Part shown: piece after piece, positions 1 to 9,259 of the stretch | Position numbering within the stretch: the first letter of the stretch is position 1 | How the letters are laid out: each line of letters begins with the position of its first letter | Assembly: GCA_946542235.1 (NCBI GenBank) | Contig: CAMNKK010000003.1 | Location: 1 to 64,000 of the forward strand | DNA: 64,000 nt | Source of the DNA: an uncultured Clostridia bacterium | Lineage (GTDB): Bacteria; Bacillota; Clostridia; Christensenellales; Aristaeellaceae | Direction: 5' to 3' | Made by a program: the position numbers and the translations under genes | The notes under the pieces: generated by a model | What the model saw: only the letters and a program-made list of their open reading frames with translations | Database searches by the model: none | What the model was told of the DNA's origin: nothing

Positions 1-707
1 CCGAACACCGCCGCCGTAAAGGCCTTGATGCCGGGCATGGAGCCGGTGGTCGGCATCAGCGTCGGATAGGCCGAGCACAGCAGGATGCCCGCCACCGCCG
101 CCAGGGCTGAGCCGATGGCGAAGGTGGCGGAGATGGTCCGGTTCACATTGATGCCCATCAGCTCCGCGGCGCCCCGGTCCTCGGACACGCAGCGCATGGC
201 CTTGCCCAGCTTCGTCCGGCTGATAAAGGCGGTCAGCAGCGCCATGATCACCAGGTTCGCCAGGATGGCGATCAGCGTGACTCCGCTGATGTTCAGCCGG
301 CCGCCGAAAAGGGAAATGGTGGAGATCGGAATCATGGTCGCCGCCGGAAAGCTCTTGGGATTCGGGCCCCAGATCAGCAGCGCCAGGTTCTGCAGCAGAT
401 AGCTCATGCCGATGGCGGTAATCAGCACCGCCAGGCCCGTCGCCTGGCGCAGGGGGCGGTAGGCCAGCCCTTCAATGGTAATGCCCAGGACCGTGCACAG
501 CACCATGGCGGCCAGCAGCGCCGCCACCGGGGGCAGACCCCAGTACTGCAGCGCGCAGAAGGCCACGTAGGCGCCCACCATAATCACGTCCCCGTGGGCA
601 AAGTTCAGCATCTTGGCGATGCCGTACACCATGGTGTAGCCCAGGGCGATGATCGCGTAGATGCTCCCCAGGCTGATCCCGTTCACCAGGTTGGACAGAA
701 AAATCAT
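1..707 (-). CDS. livH: Branched-chain amino acid ABC transporter permease LivH, 3' end off window
   Basis: This is the membrane permease that pairs with LivM to move branched-chain amino acids or related substrates. I translated it by hand from the ATG at 707, preceded by GAGGAG. About 235 codons are open to the left edge, so the C-terminus is missing. The N-terminus (MIFLSNLVNGISLGSIYA) and the segment GYTMVYGIAKMLNFAHGDV are the hallmark of LivH and closely resemble the second LivH at 9260-10183. It lies 161 bp downstream of its binding-protein gene, with a terminator-like hairpin between them. The partner livM, livG and livF genes are presumably beyond the left edge. The family call is very secure; the substrate is inferred. 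Confidence 0.92.
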   Translation of the reverse strand, partial: MIFLSNLVNGISLGSIYAIIALGYTMVYGIAKMLNFAHGDVIMVGAYVAFCALQYWGLPPVAALLAAMVLCTVLGITIEGLAYRPLRQATGLAVLITAIGMSYLLQNLALLIWGPNPKSFPAATMIPISTISLFGGRLNISGVTLIAILANLVIMALLTAFISRTKLGKAMRCVSEDRGAAELMGINVNRTISATFAIGSALAAVAGILLCSAYPTLMPTTGSMPGIKAFTAAVF

Positions 708-803
708 GGTCCAACTCCTCTCCTTCCCATCCTCCGCATATCCGATCCGGCCGGTTTTTGACCAGATATCTCATGCGTCAGCGGCTCTGAAAAAACGAGC
801 GAA

Positions 804-829
804 TCCGCTCCCGGAAAACCGGGAGCGGA
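804..829 (-). terminator. Attenuating hairpin between livK and livH (first copy)
   Basis: A perfect 11-bp stem (TCCGCTCCCGG with its complement) closes a four-base loop. On the minus strand a run of six T follows about nine bases after the stem. Its position between the binding-protein gene and the permease gene suggests partial termination, which would give more binding protein than permease. That role is inferred. Confidence 0.6.
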
Positions 830-868
830 CCGCAATACCTTGCCTCAGACCGGGTCAGGCGACCCGTC

Positions 869-2005
869 TCACTTGTTGAATCCGACATAGACGCCGTTTT
901 CGATGATGACGGCGGTGGGGGTCTTGGTCACTTCGCCGTTGGCGGCCCAGGTCATGGTGCCGGTCACGCCGTCAATCTCGATTTCCTGCATGGCCGCGAT
1001 GAGCCGGTCGCAGATGTCCTCGGCCTTCTCGCCTTCCTTCACATCCGCCTTTTCGGCCGCCGCCACCAGGGCGTACACGCCGTCATAGGCGTCCGCGGCA
1101 AACTGGTTCGGGATCTCGTCATACAGCTCCTTGTAGGTCGCCACGAACTTCTGGGTCTTCTCGTCCTCCGCGTCCGCGGAGAAGGGGGTCAGCAGCATGA
1201 CGCCCTCGGCCAGGGAGGTGTCAAAGCCTTCGATGCTCAGGATGCCGTCCATGCCGTCCACGCCGAACCACACGGGCTTGTAGCCGATGCTGTTGGCGGT
1301 GATCAGGATCTGGGAAGCGGGGGTGTAGTAGATGGGCAGGAACACCAGCTCCGCGCCCTTGTTCTGGGCATCCGCCACCTGGACGGAGTAGTCCGTGGTT
1401 TCATCGGTGAAGGTGGTGGTGGACACGATTTCCAGGCCCACTTCCGGAGCCTTCTCCGCGAAGGTCTGGTAGATGCCGGTGGAATAGGCGTCCGCGTTGT
1501 TGTAGATCACGGCGACCTTGGTGGCCAGCTCGTGCTCCGCGATGTATTCGGCGGAAGCGGATCCCTGCGCCGGGTCGGTGAAGCAGACCTGGTAGACATT
1601 GTCCTTGTCCGCGGTGACCGCGGTGGAGGAGGCGGAGGGCGTCAGCATGAACACGCGCTCCTCATAGGCCACGGCGCCCACCGCGATGCAGGGGGTGGTG
1701 GTCGTGGTGCCGATGATCATCTGGGCGCCCGCGTCCATGGCGCTGTTGTACGCGTTCACGGCGACTTCCGCGTCATGGGTATCATCTTCGTCAATAATTT
1801 CCACCTTATACTTGCCGCCCTTGGCGTTGATCTCGTCCGCGGCGATCTTCGCGCCGCGGCTGGTGGCCGTGCCGTACACGGCGGCCGCGCCCGTCAGCGG
1901 ACCGATATGCGCAATCTTCAGCGTAATGGCTTCCTCCGCGCCCGCGAACGCGAACACGCTCAGGCACATCGCCAGCGCCAGCGCCAGTGCAATGATCTTC
2001 TTCAT
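869..2005 (-). CDS. livK: Branched-chain amino acid ABC transporter substrate-binding protein
   Basis: This is the extracytoplasmic binding protein of a Liv-type (type I periplasmic fold) transporter. I chose the ATG at 2005 (MKKIIALALALAMCLSVFA) because GGAGGGAAAG lies just upstream and a signal peptide starts there; a longer frame to 2041 has no such site. After the signal, KIAHIGPLTGAAAVYGTA and GAKIAADEIN are typical of the family. The mature protein is about 355 residues, the usual length. It heads an operon with livH at 1-707. It is a paralogue of the binding protein at 10315-11478, but the ligand-pocket region differs, so the two may bind different ligands. Confidence 0.92.
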   Translation of the reverse strand: MKKIIALALALAMCLSVFAFAGAEEAITLKIAHIGPLTGAAAVYGTATSRGAKIAADEINAKGGKYKVEIIDEDDTHDAEVAVNAYNSAMDAGAQMIIGTTTTTPCIAVGAVAYEERVFMLTPSASSTAVTADKDNVYQVCFTDPAQGSASAEYIAEHELATKVAVIYNNADAYSTGIYQTFAEKAPEVGLEIVSTTTFTDETTDYSVQVADAQNKGAELVFLPIYYTPASQILITANSIGYKPVWFGVDGMDGILSIEGFDTSLAEGVMLLTPFSADAEDEKTQKFVATYKELYDEIPNQFAADAYDGVYALVAAAEKADVKEGEKAEDICDRLIAAMQEIEIDGVTGTMTWAANGEVTKTPTAVIIENGVYVGFNK

Positions 2006-2057
2006 TTTTCTTTCCCTCCATTCTTTCTCTGGGAAACCCATCCGGTTTCTCCGCGAT

Positions 2058-2086
2058 ATTATAATCCCCGAAGGGCCTGCCGTAAA
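2058..2086 (-). promoter_or_regulatory. Sigma-A promoter for the first livK-livH operon
   Basis: On the minus strand TTTACG (2086-2081) is followed by 17 bases and a perfect TATAAT (2063-2058). The start codon of livK is about 50 bases downstream. Confidence 0.7.
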
Positions 2087-2196
2087 GCGCCGCGCTTGTT
2101 CCTTTCTTGTTTTTTAGCGTCCTCCCGCGGCCGCCGGAAGCCGTCCGCCCTCCCGGGGACCGGGACATCCGCCCCCCGGGCGCCGGGAAAGGTCTG

Positions 2197-2225
2197 TGGC
2201 TTTTTGGCGGGGAATATGGTAAGAT
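2197..2225 (+). promoter_or_regulatory. Possible promoter for rarA
   Basis: TAAGAT (2220-2225) is preceded by TGG, an extended -10 arrangement. The -35 element, TGGCTT at 17 bases, is poor. It is placed about 37 bases before the rarA start. Confidence 0.4.
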
Positions 2226-2261
2226 GGGATTATTCGGAAGCGAAAGGAAAGGAATAGTGAC

Positions 2262-3602
2262 ATGCCGGATCTGAGTCCCCTGATTCCCCCGGACAGCGCC
2301 GCCTTTGCCGGCCAGCCGCTGGCCGCCCGGATGCGGCCCGAAACCCTGGAGGAATTCGCCGGCCAGAAGCATCTGATCGGCGAGGGAAAGGTGCTGCGCA
2401 GGCTGATCGCCTCGGATACGATTTCCTCCATGATCTTCTGGGGGCCGCCCGGAGTGGGGAAGACCACCCTGGCCCAGATCATCGCCCGGCAGACCCGGGC
2501 CACCTTCATCAACTTTTCCGCCGTCACCAGCGGCATCAAGGAAATCCGCCAGGTCATGAACCAGGCGGAGGAAAACCGGATCTACGGGATCCGGACCATC
2601 GTCTTCGTGGACGAAATTCACCGGTTCAACAAGGCCCAGCAGGACGCCTTTCTGCCCTATGTGGAAAAGGGGAGCATCGTGCTGATCGGCGCCACCACGG
2701 AGAACCCGTCCTTCGAGATCAACAGCGCGCTGCTGTCCCGGTGCAAGGTGTTCGTGCTGCAGGCCCTGACCCGGGAGGATATCCTGGGGCTGCTTCGCCG
2801 CGCCCTGACGGACGAGCGGGGCTTCGGCCGGGAGCATGTGGAGATCACGGAGCAGGCCCTGGAGGCCATCGCGGACTTCAGCAACGGGGACGCCCGGTCC
2901 GCCCTGAGCACCCTGGAGATGGTGGTGCTCAACGGGGACGCGGATGAAAAGGGGATCACCGTCACCGACGAAACCCTGGCCCAGTGCCTCTCCCGGAAAA
3001 GCCTGATGTATGACAAGGACGGGGACGAGCATTACAACCTGATCTCCGCCCTGCACAAGTCCATGCGGAACTCCGACCCGGACGCGGCGGTCTACTGGAT
3101 GATGCGCATGCTGGAGGGCGGGGAGGATCCCCTGTACATCGCCCGGCGGGTGCTCCGCTTCGCGGCGGAGGACGTGGGGCTGGCGGATCCCCGGGCCATG
3201 GAGGTCGGGGTCGCCGCCTACCAGGCCTGCCATTTCATCGGCGTGCCGGAATGCAACGTGCACCTGGCGGAAGCCGTGGTCTACATGTCCCTGGCCAGCA
3301 AGTCCAACGCGATGGAAATGGCCACCATGGAAGCCCGGGCCGCCATCGAGAAGGAACCGGACGCCCCGGTTCCCCTGCACATCCGCAACGCGCCCACCAC
3401 CCTGATGAAAAATCTGGACTACGGCAAGGGATATCAGTATGCCCATGACTACGCGGAAAAGATGACCGCCATGGAATGCCTGCCCGACAACCTGAAGGGC
3501 CGGCGCTTCTACCACCCCACGGATCAGGGGCAGGAAGCGCGCTACCGGGAGCGTCTGGAGCAGATCCTCGCCTGGAAGGAAAGCAAAAGGCAGCAGTCCT
3601 GA
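2262..3602 (+). CDS. rarA: Replication-associated recombination protein A (RarA/MgsA AAA+ ATPase)
   Basis: RarA is a clamp-loader-like AAA+ ATPase that acts at stalled replication forks. The 446-residue length is normal. Walker A is GPPGVGKT at residues 61-68 and the Walker B core is DEIH at 117-120. The segments ATTENPSFEINSALLSRCKV and FYHPTDQGQEARYRERL are characteristic of the family. The ATG at 2262 follows the purine-rich AAAGGAAAGGAATAG. The next gene starts 44 bp downstream on the same strand, so the two are probably co-transcribed, although the functions look unrelated. Confidence 0.97.
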   Translation: MPDLSPLIPPDSAAFAGQPLAARMRPETLEEFAGQKHLIGEGKVLRRLIASDTISSMIFWGPPGVGKTTLAQIIARQTRATFINFSAVTSGIKEIRQVMNQAEENRIYGIRTIVFVDEIHRFNKAQQDAFLPYVEKGSIVLIGATTENPSFEINSALLSRCKVFVLQALTREDILGLLRRALTDERGFGREHVEITEQALEAIADFSNGDARSALSTLEMVVLNGDADEKGITVTDETLAQCLSRKSLMYDKDGDEHYNLISALHKSMRNSDPDAAVYWMMRMLEGGEDPLYIARRVLRFAAEDVGLADPRAMEVGVAAYQACHFIGVPECNVHLAEAVVYMSLASKSNAMEMATMEARAAIEKEPDAPVPLHIRNAPTTLMKNLDYGKGYQYAHDYAEKMTAMECLPDNLKGRRFYHPTDQGQEARYRERLEQILAWKESKRQQS

Positions 3603-3646
3603 TTCCCCTTCCGGCGGCCGGTTCCATCCCACAGGAGGAAACAAAC

Positions 3647-5392
3647 GTGCTGAAGCTGAAACGAATTCCCGCCCTGCTGCTCTGCCTGCTTCTGCTGCTG
3701 ACAGCCGCCCTTCCGGCCGGGGGCGCGGAGGAGGATCCCGCCCCCACCGTCCGGGTCTGGCTGCAGCGGCTGGCGCTGACGGACCGGATCGATCTCCGCC
3801 TGCAGAGCGAATACCTGGCCTCCTGGGGAAAGGAGAGCCGGATGCTGATTCCCCGGGGGGCGGAAATAACGGTGCAGGTCCGCCGGGATCACCTGGTGCT
3901 GTTCTATCGGGACGCCGCGGTGGACTGCGGGGAAACGCTGGACCTGACCCGCACCCGCGATCCGCAATCCGGCACCGGCTCCGCCGGGCTGTGCGTCCTG
4001 CCCTGGGACGGGCTCTATCCGGGGGACCTGCGGCTCAGCGTCTCCGGCGGACAGCTCCGCCCCATCCTCACCGCCAGCGTGGAGGACTACCTGCTGGGCG
4101 TCCTGCCCTATGAGATGAGCGAGGACTTTCCGCTGGAAGCCCTGAAGGCCCAGGCGGTCTGCGCCCGCAATTACGCCCTGAGCCGGGTGAATCCGAAGCG
4201 GGACTACGATCTGGTGGACACCACCAACGACCAGGTTTTCCGCCCGGTGCTGTCCTCCCAGGCCCGGACCGCTCAGGCGGTTCGGGAGACCGCGGGGCTG
4301 GTGGTCACCTCCGGGGGCGCGCTGGCCAGCTGCTACTACAGCGCCTCCAACGGCGGGCAGACAGAGCTGCCCTCCCATGTGTGGAGCGGCGCGGAAGCCA
4401 GCAGGTGCTATGCGATCACGGAGGATCCCTACGATCTCGAAAACCCCGAATCCATTCGGAAAAAAGCGGATCTGCGGAAGGACGGCACCCGGCTTCCGGA
4501 GGACTTTCTGGCCATCCTGCGGGAGGAGGTTTTCGCGCAGCCGGAAATGAAGGAATACTGTCAGGATCCGGAGGCCTTCCGGGTGGATGAAATCCGCTCC
4601 GTCGCCCTGACCACCCCCCGCTTTCCCGCCCCCAGCCGGCTGATGACCCGGATGGAGATCACCGTTTCCGTGTCCGGAAGAAAATATCTGCCCGCGGACA
4701 CGCCGGAGCCGGCCCTGTCCTTTGAGCCCGACGAGGACGACGCCACCGGCACGCCCCCGCCGTCCCCGACGCCGGTGCCGGCGCTGCGGCTCGGCGATTT
4801 CCAAAGCGCGGGCACCTTTGCCCTGACCTTCGATCTCTTTCCCCGGATCGTCCAGGCCCTGAATCTGAGCATCTACGGCGCCAACAACGAAATCATCACC
4901 GTCTCCGAAGGCGGGGACGCCTTCCGGCTCTCCGCCGGCCGATACGGCCACGGCGTGGGCATGAGCCAGCGGGGCGCCCAGTGGATGGCCGGCCATTACC
5001 ATAAAACCTTCGAGGAAATCCTGGCCTTCTACTTTCCGGGCATGAAGCTGCAGAAGGCCGCCGCCGGCGCCCTTCCCATCCCCACGCCGGATCCCGTGCT
5101 GGCGGAAACCCCCGGACCCGCCGCCACGCCCACCCCGCGGCCCACGCAGATGCCCGTCACGGAGGACAATCTGCCGGAGGGCGCGTGGCTGGCCAGCGTG
5201 GAGCACATCGCGGACGACAGCACCCTGAACCTGCGGGCGGAGCCTTCCTCCGCCGGGGAAATCCTGATGCGGCTGTACCGGCACCAGAAGCTCATCGTGC
5301 TGGAGACCTGCGAGGACCCCGTCTGGGTGCATGTCCGCACGGACGTGATCGAGGGCTATGTCATGGTCTCCTTCCTGGAGCCGGTCTCCTGA
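3647..5392 (+). CDS. Secreted SpoIID/LytB-domain protein with C-terminal SH3 domain
   Basis: SpoIID-domain proteins cleave glycan strands of peptidoglycan that lack stem peptides. The start is the GTG at 3647, which follows AGGAGGAAACAAAC and opens a signal peptide (LLLCLLLLLTAALPAGG); the frame is open further upstream but there overlaps rarA. The 581-residue protein has a SpoIID domain at about 140-465, with SVEDYLLGVLPYEMS near 143 and YGHGVGMSQRGAQ near 434. Two proline/threonine-rich linkers follow, near 366-380 and 474-510. A bacterial SH3 domain ends the protein (about 520-581, STLNLRAEPSSAGE). The SH3 fusion suggests a cell-wall protein rather than spore-specific SpoIID itself, which is shorter. 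Confidence 0.88.
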   Translation: MLKLKRIPALLLCLLLLLTAALPAGGAEEDPAPTVRVWLQRLALTDRIDLRLQSEYLASWGKESRMLIPRGAEITVQVRRDHLVLFYRDAAVDCGETLDLTRTRDPQSGTGSAGLCVLPWDGLYPGDLRLSVSGGQLRPILTASVEDYLLGVLPYEMSEDFPLEALKAQAVCARNYALSRVNPKRDYDLVDTTNDQVFRPVLSSQARTAQAVRETAGLVVTSGGALASCYYSASNGGQTELPSHVWSGAEASRCYAITEDPYDLENPESIRKKADLRKDGTRLPEDFLAILREEVFAQPEMKEYCQDPEAFRVDEIRSVALTTPRFPAPSRLMTRMEITVSVSGRKYLPADTPEPALSFEPDEDDATGTPPPSPTPVPALRLGDFQSAGTFALTFDLFPRIVQALNLSIYGANNEIITVSEGGDAFRLSAGRYGHGVGMSQRGAQWMAGHYHKTFEEILAFYFPGMKLQKAAAGALPIPTPDPVLAETPGPAATPTPRPTQMPVTEDNLPEGAWLASVEHIADDSTLNLRAEPSSAGEILMRLYRHQKLIVLETCEDPVWVHVRTDVIEGYVMVSFLEPVS

Positions 5393-5506
5393 TCGGCCCC
5401 CGTCCGGGCGTCTTCCCTTCCATCCTGCTTTTCCCCCGGGCCATCCCGGGAAAACATAACCAGGCGCAGGCATATCCATCCATTCGGCAAAAGGAGGAAA
5501 CACGGC

Positions 5507-6532
5507 ATGAGAAAGGTATTGTTTATCGGCGGAACCGGAACCATCAGCGCGGCCATTACCCGCAGGCTGATCCGGGAAGGGAACTGGGAAGTCTGGCTGC
5601 TGAACCGGGGCAGCCGGCCCGAGGCGGTTCCCGAAGGCGCCCGCAGCGTGGTCGCGGACATCAATGACGAGGCGGATGTCCTGCGGAAGCTGGAGGGCAT
5701 GAACTTTGACGTGATCGGAGAATTCATCGGCTTCACCGTGGATCAGGTGGAGCGGGACTACCGCCTCTTCCGGGGACGGACGAAGCAGTATATCTACATC
5801 AGCTCCGCCTCCGCCTATCACAAGCCCGCCGCGGATTTCCGCATCACCGAGGGAACCACCCTGGCCAATCCCCACTGGGAATATTCCCGGAACAAGATTG
5901 CCTGCGAGGAGTTCCTGATGAAGAAGTACCGGGAAGAGGGTTTCCCGGTCACCATCGTCCGCCCCAGCCACACCTATGACGAGCGGAGCATTCCCGTGGG
6001 CATCCACGGCCAGAAGGGCCCCTGGCAGGTGATCCGGCGGATGCGGGAAGGGAAGCCCGTCCTGATTCAGGGCGACGGAACCTCCCTCTGGCACCTGACC
6101 TTCAACGAGGACTTTGCCATCGGCTATACCGGCCTCATGGGAAACCCGCATGCCATCGGGGAAGCCTTCCACATCACCGGCGATGAGGTCCTGACCTGGA
6201 ATCAGATCCATGCCGCCATCGCCGACGCGCTGGGCGTGGAGCTGAAGCCCTACTATGTTTCCTCCGCCTTCCTGGCGGAAGCGGGCAAAAAGTACGGCTA
6301 TGACTTCGGCGGAAGCCTGCTGGGGGACAAGGCCGTCTCCGTCTTCTTTGACAACACGAAAGTGAAGCGCCTGGCGCCGGATCTGACCACCCATATTCCC
6401 TTCGACCGGGGGGTCCGGATCGCCCTGGACTACATTCTTTCCCATCCGGAATGCCAGCAGCCCGATCCGGAATTCGACGCCTGGTGCGACCGGGTTATCG
6501 CGGCGCTGGAAAAGGCAAAAGGGGAGATCTGA
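5507..6532 (+). CDS. NAD-dependent epimerase/dehydratase family protein
   Basis: This is an extended short-chain dehydrogenase/reductase acting on a nucleotide sugar or similar substrate. The N-terminus VLFIGGTGTIS (residues 4-14) is the dinucleotide-binding glycine motif. The active site is visible as Tyr126 and Lys130 in YSRNK, with SSAS just before. Length (341) fits the family. The ATG at 5507 follows AAAGGAGGAAACACGGC. It ends next to a hairpin shared with the convergent liv operon. Its substrate cannot be told from the sequence, and no sugar-nucleotide genes adjoin it. Confidence 0.85.
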   Translation: MRKVLFIGGTGTISAAITRRLIREGNWEVWLLNRGSRPEAVPEGARSVVADINDEADVLRKLEGMNFDVIGEFIGFTVDQVERDYRLFRGRTKQYIYISSASAYHKPAADFRITEGTTLANPHWEYSRNKIACEEFLMKKYREEGFPVTIVRPSHTYDERSIPVGIHGQKGPWQVIRRMREGKPVLIQGDGTSLWHLTFNEDFAIGYTGLMGNPHAIGEAFHITGDEVLTWNQIHAAIADALGVELKPYYVSSAFLAEAGKKYGYDFGGSLLGDKAVSVFFDNTKVKRLAPDLTTHIPFDRGVRIALDYILSHPECQQPDPEFDAWCDRVIAALEKAKGEI

Positions 6533-6566
6533 TTCCCTGCCGGCCCGGCCGGCGCAAAGAACACAA

Positions 6567-6599
6567 AGCAGGGAGCGGACAGGCTGTCCGCTCCCTGCT
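6567..6599. terminator. Bidirectional hairpin between convergent genes
   Basis: A perfect 16-bp inverted repeat (AGCAGGGAGCGGACAG and its complement) surrounds one central base. It lies between the stop of the epimerase gene and the stop of livF, which run toward each other. There is no long T-run, only CTTATT on one side, so termination is inferred from position and stem strength. Confidence 0.65.
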
Positions 6600-6604
6600 C
6601 TTAT

Positions 6605-7330
6605 TCATGCTTCCTTGCTGCTCTTTCCCAGATAGGCTTCCTGGATCGCCGAGCTGGCCAGCAGCTCCTCCCCGGTTCCGCTCATGGTGATCCGCCCGGT
6701 CTCCAGCACATAGGCGAAGTCGCAGGCGTGCAGCGCGGCATTGGCGTTCTGCTCGATCAGCAGCACCGTCATGCCCGTTTCCTTCAGCGTCTGGATAATC
6801 CGGAAAATATCCTTCACGACCAGGGGCGCCAGGCCCAGGCTGGGCTCATCCATCATGATCATCTTCGGACGGGTCATCATCGCCCGGCCCACCGCCAGCA
6901 TCTGCTGCTCGCCCCCCGACAGGGTGCCCGCCAGCTGCCAGGAGCGCTCCCGCAGCCGGGGGAACAGATCGTAGATATACTCGATATCCTGCTCGATGAC
7001 ATCCCGGTCCCGGCGCAGGTACGCGCCGATCCGCAGGTTTTCCAGCACCGTCAGGTTCGGGAAGACCCGCCGTCCCTCCGGCACCATGGCGATGCCGGTT
7101 TCCACAATCTTCTGGGTGCCGTAGTCCGTAATGTCCCGGCCCTCGAAATAGACCCGGCCTTCCTTGCCCCGGACCAGGCCGGAGATCGTCCGCAGGGTCG
7201 TGCTCTTTCCCGCGCCGTTGGCGCCGATCAGGGTGACAATCTGCCCCTGTTCCACCTCGAAGGAGATTCCCTTCAGGGCCTCAATGCCGCCGTAGCTGAC
7301 CACCAGATCCGTCACTTTCAGCAGGCTCAT
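6605..7330 (-). CDS. livF: Branched-chain amino acid ABC transporter ATP-binding protein LivF
   Basis: LivF is one of the two ATPases that drive the Liv permease. It shows Walker A GANGAGKST, the signature LSGGEQQMLAVGRAL-like segment (here LSGGEQQMLAVGRAMM) and Walker B MIMMDEPSLGLAP, the last typical of LivF rather than LivG. At 241 residues it has the usual length. It is the last gene of the livK-H-M-G-F operon and overlaps livG by four bases. Confidence 0.96.
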   Translation of the reverse strand: MSLLKVTDLVVSYGGIEALKGISFEVEQGQIVTLIGANGAGKSTTLRTISGLVRGKEGRVYFEGRDITDYGTQKIVETGIAMVPEGRRVFPNLTVLENLRIGAYLRRDRDVIEQDIEYIYDLFPRLRERSWQLAGTLSGGEQQMLAVGRAMMTRPKMIMMDEPSLGLAPLVVKDIFRIIQTLKETGMTVLLIEQNANAALHACDFAYVLETGRITMSGTGEELLASSAIQEAYLGKSSKEA

Positions 7331-8148
7331 TCTTCATCCACCCCCAGATAAGCGGCAATGACCACGGGATTCTGCTGTACCTCCTCCGGCGTGCCGTTGG
7401 CGATCGGCTTGCCGAAGTCCAGCACATAGATCCGGTCCGAGATGTCCATTACCAGATTCATATGGTGCTCAATCATGAACACGGTCAGGTTGAACTCATT
7501 CTTGATCCGGACAATGAACTGCCCCAGCTCGTTGGTTTCCTGGGGATTCATGCCCGCCGCCGGCTCATCCAGCAGCAGCAGGGTCGGCTCCGTAGCCAGC
7601 GCCCGGGCGATCTCCAGCAGCCGCTGTTTTCCGTAGGGCAGGCTGGTGGCCATTTCCTCCGCCACGTCCGTCAGCCCCACGGTTTCCAGCAGTTTCCAGG
7701 CCTTCTCCCGGTTTTTCTTTTCCTCCTCCGCGTTCAGATGCAGCACCTGGGTCAGCAGACCGCTCTTCCGGCGGAGATGCATGGCCGTCATGATATTGTC
7801 AAACACGGTCATGCCGGAGAACAGCCGGATATTCTGGAAGGTCCGGGCGATCCCCTGCTCCGTAATCCTGTCCGGCGTCACGTGCATCTTCTCCCCGCCG
7901 ATCTCCTTCCCGTGGAAGTAGATATGCCCGCTGGTGGGCTGATACACGCTGGTCACACAGTTGAAGGCCGTCGTCTTTCCCGCGCCGTTGGGGCCGATCA
8001 GGGCGACGATTTCCCCCCGGTCGATATGCATGGAAAAATCATTCACCGCGATCACGCCGCCGAACTGCATCGTCAGATGCTCCAGCTTCAGCACGGTCTC
8101 GCCGTCCGTCTCCATGTCCGGGACGGTTTTGATTTCCATCTCGCTCAT
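7327..8148 (-). CDS. livG: Branched-chain amino acid ABC transporter ATP-binding protein LivG
   Basis: LivG is the second ATPase of the transporter. Walker A is GPNGAGKTT, the helical-domain signature region reads SLPYGKQRLLEIARAL, and Walker B is LLLLDEPAAGMNP, all diagnostic of LivG. It has an N-terminal extension of about 20 residues before the ATPase fold (MSEMEIKTVPDMETDGE). The ATG at 8148 follows AAGGAGGCGGCGAA. It overlaps livM and livF by four bases each, so the genes are translationally coupled. Confidence 0.96.
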   Translation of the reverse strand: MSEMEIKTVPDMETDGETVLKLEHLTMQFGGVIAVNDFSMHIDRGEIVALIGPNGAGKTTAFNCVTSVYQPTSGHIYFHGKEIGGEKMHVTPDRITEQGIARTFQNIRLFSGMTVFDNIMTAMHLRRKSGLLTQVLHLNAEEEKKNREKAWKLLETVGLTDVAEEMATSLPYGKQRLLEIARALATEPTLLLLDEPAAGMNPQETNELGQFIVRIKNEFNLTVFMIEHHMNLVMDISDRIYVLDFGKPIANGTPEEVQQNPVVIAAYLGVDEE

Positions 8149-9242
8149 TTCGCCGCCTCCTTCCGCTTCCGCCGGAACAGATCCGGCAGCTCTCTCGTGC
8201 CCATGATGCCCTTCCGGAAGAACAGCACCACCACCATGATGATGATGGAGAACACCACCAGCCGGAAGCCGTTGCGCAGCAGCGGCACTTCGAAGTTTCC
8301 GATCATCTGCTTCTCATCCAGGAACCGCAGCCACCACTCGCTGGCCGCCACGAACAGGAAGGAGCTGAACACGCTGCCCGTTACCGAGCCCACGCCGCCG
8401 ATCACCACAATCAGCAGAATCTCATAGGTCATGGCGGTGGTAAAGAACTTCGCCTGCACCGTCGTCTGGTACATGGCCAGCATCGCGCCGCCGATGCCCG
8501 CAAAGAAGGAGGAAATGCAGAAGGCCAGCCGCTTGTGATGCGCCAGGTTGATGCCCATGGCCTCCGCCGCGATCTCGTCATCCCGGATGGACTTCAGCGC
8601 CCGGCCGTATCCGGAGTGGAGCAGCAGCACGATCAGCCCGATGCAGATCCCGGCAATCAGGAAGGGCACCAGCGTGGACAGATACAGGGTCACATTGCCC
8701 TCCGCGTCCCGGATGTTGAAGTCGTTGAAGCTGGGGAACATCCGCAGCATGTTGGCCCCGTTGGTGATGGGCCCCATGGGATCCCACTGTACAATGACGC
8801 GGATGATTTCCGCGAAGCCCAGGGTCGCGATCGCCAGATAGTCGCTCTTCAGCCGCAGCACCGGCAGACCGATCAGCAGCGCGAAGAACGCCGCGGCCAG
8901 CCCGGCCAGAATCAGGGCCACCGCCACCGGCACCGTGAACTGGATCAGCCCGCCCTCATAATACTGATAAACCACCGGCCGGCTTTCCACCGGGATGGTA
9001 AAGATTCCGTACACATAAGCCCCGATCAGCATGAAGCCGGCCTGGCCCAGGGAGAAAATCCCGGTGAAGCCGTTCAGCAGGTTCATGCTCACCGCCACCA
9101 GGGCGTAGGTGGCGCCCTTTTTCAGCACGGTAAAGAGCATGGAGGACGGGGGCAGAATCTGCTCCGCCGCGAATACCGCCGCATACACCGCCGCCACGAT
9201 CACCCAGGTCAGGACGGCGGGTTTTCTTGATTTCGTCTTCAT
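8145..9242 (-). CDS. livM: Branched-chain amino acid ABC transporter permease LivM
   Basis: LivM is the second membrane permease. The 365-residue protein is largely hydrophobic with many membrane segments. Family marks include LNGFTGIFSLGQAGFMLIGA and LRLKSDYLAIATLGFAEIIR. The cytoplasmic loop SIRDDEIAAEAMGI is the ATPase-coupling segment. The ATG at 9242 follows GGGAGGCGGAGCG. It overlaps livG by four bases and lies 17 bp after livH. Confidence 0.96.
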   Translation of the reverse strand: MKTKSRKPAVLTWVIVAAVYAAVFAAEQILPPSSMLFTVLKKGATYALVAVSMNLLNGFTGIFSLGQAGFMLIGAYVYGIFTIPVESRPVVYQYYEGGLIQFTVPVAVALILAGLAAAFFALLIGLPVLRLKSDYLAIATLGFAEIIRVIVQWDPMGPITNGANMLRMFPSFNDFNIRDAEGNVTLYLSTLVPFLIAGICIGLIVLLLHSGYGRALKSIRDDEIAAEAMGINLAHHKRLAFCISSFFAGIGGAMLAMYQTTVQAKFFTTAMTYEILLIVVIGGVGSVTGSVFSSFLFVAASEWWLRFLDEKQMIGNFEVPLLRNGFRLVVFSIIIMVVVLFFRKGIMGTRELPDLFRRKRKEAAK

Positions 9243-9259
9243 GATTCGCTCCGCCTCCC

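Noticed and set aside
3542-6445. 967-codon open frame on the minus strand over the SpoIID and epimerase genes
   Set aside because: It is the antisense of two well-supported genes in GC-rich DNA. It has no ribosome-binding site and a low-complexity Gly/His/Gln-rich composition.
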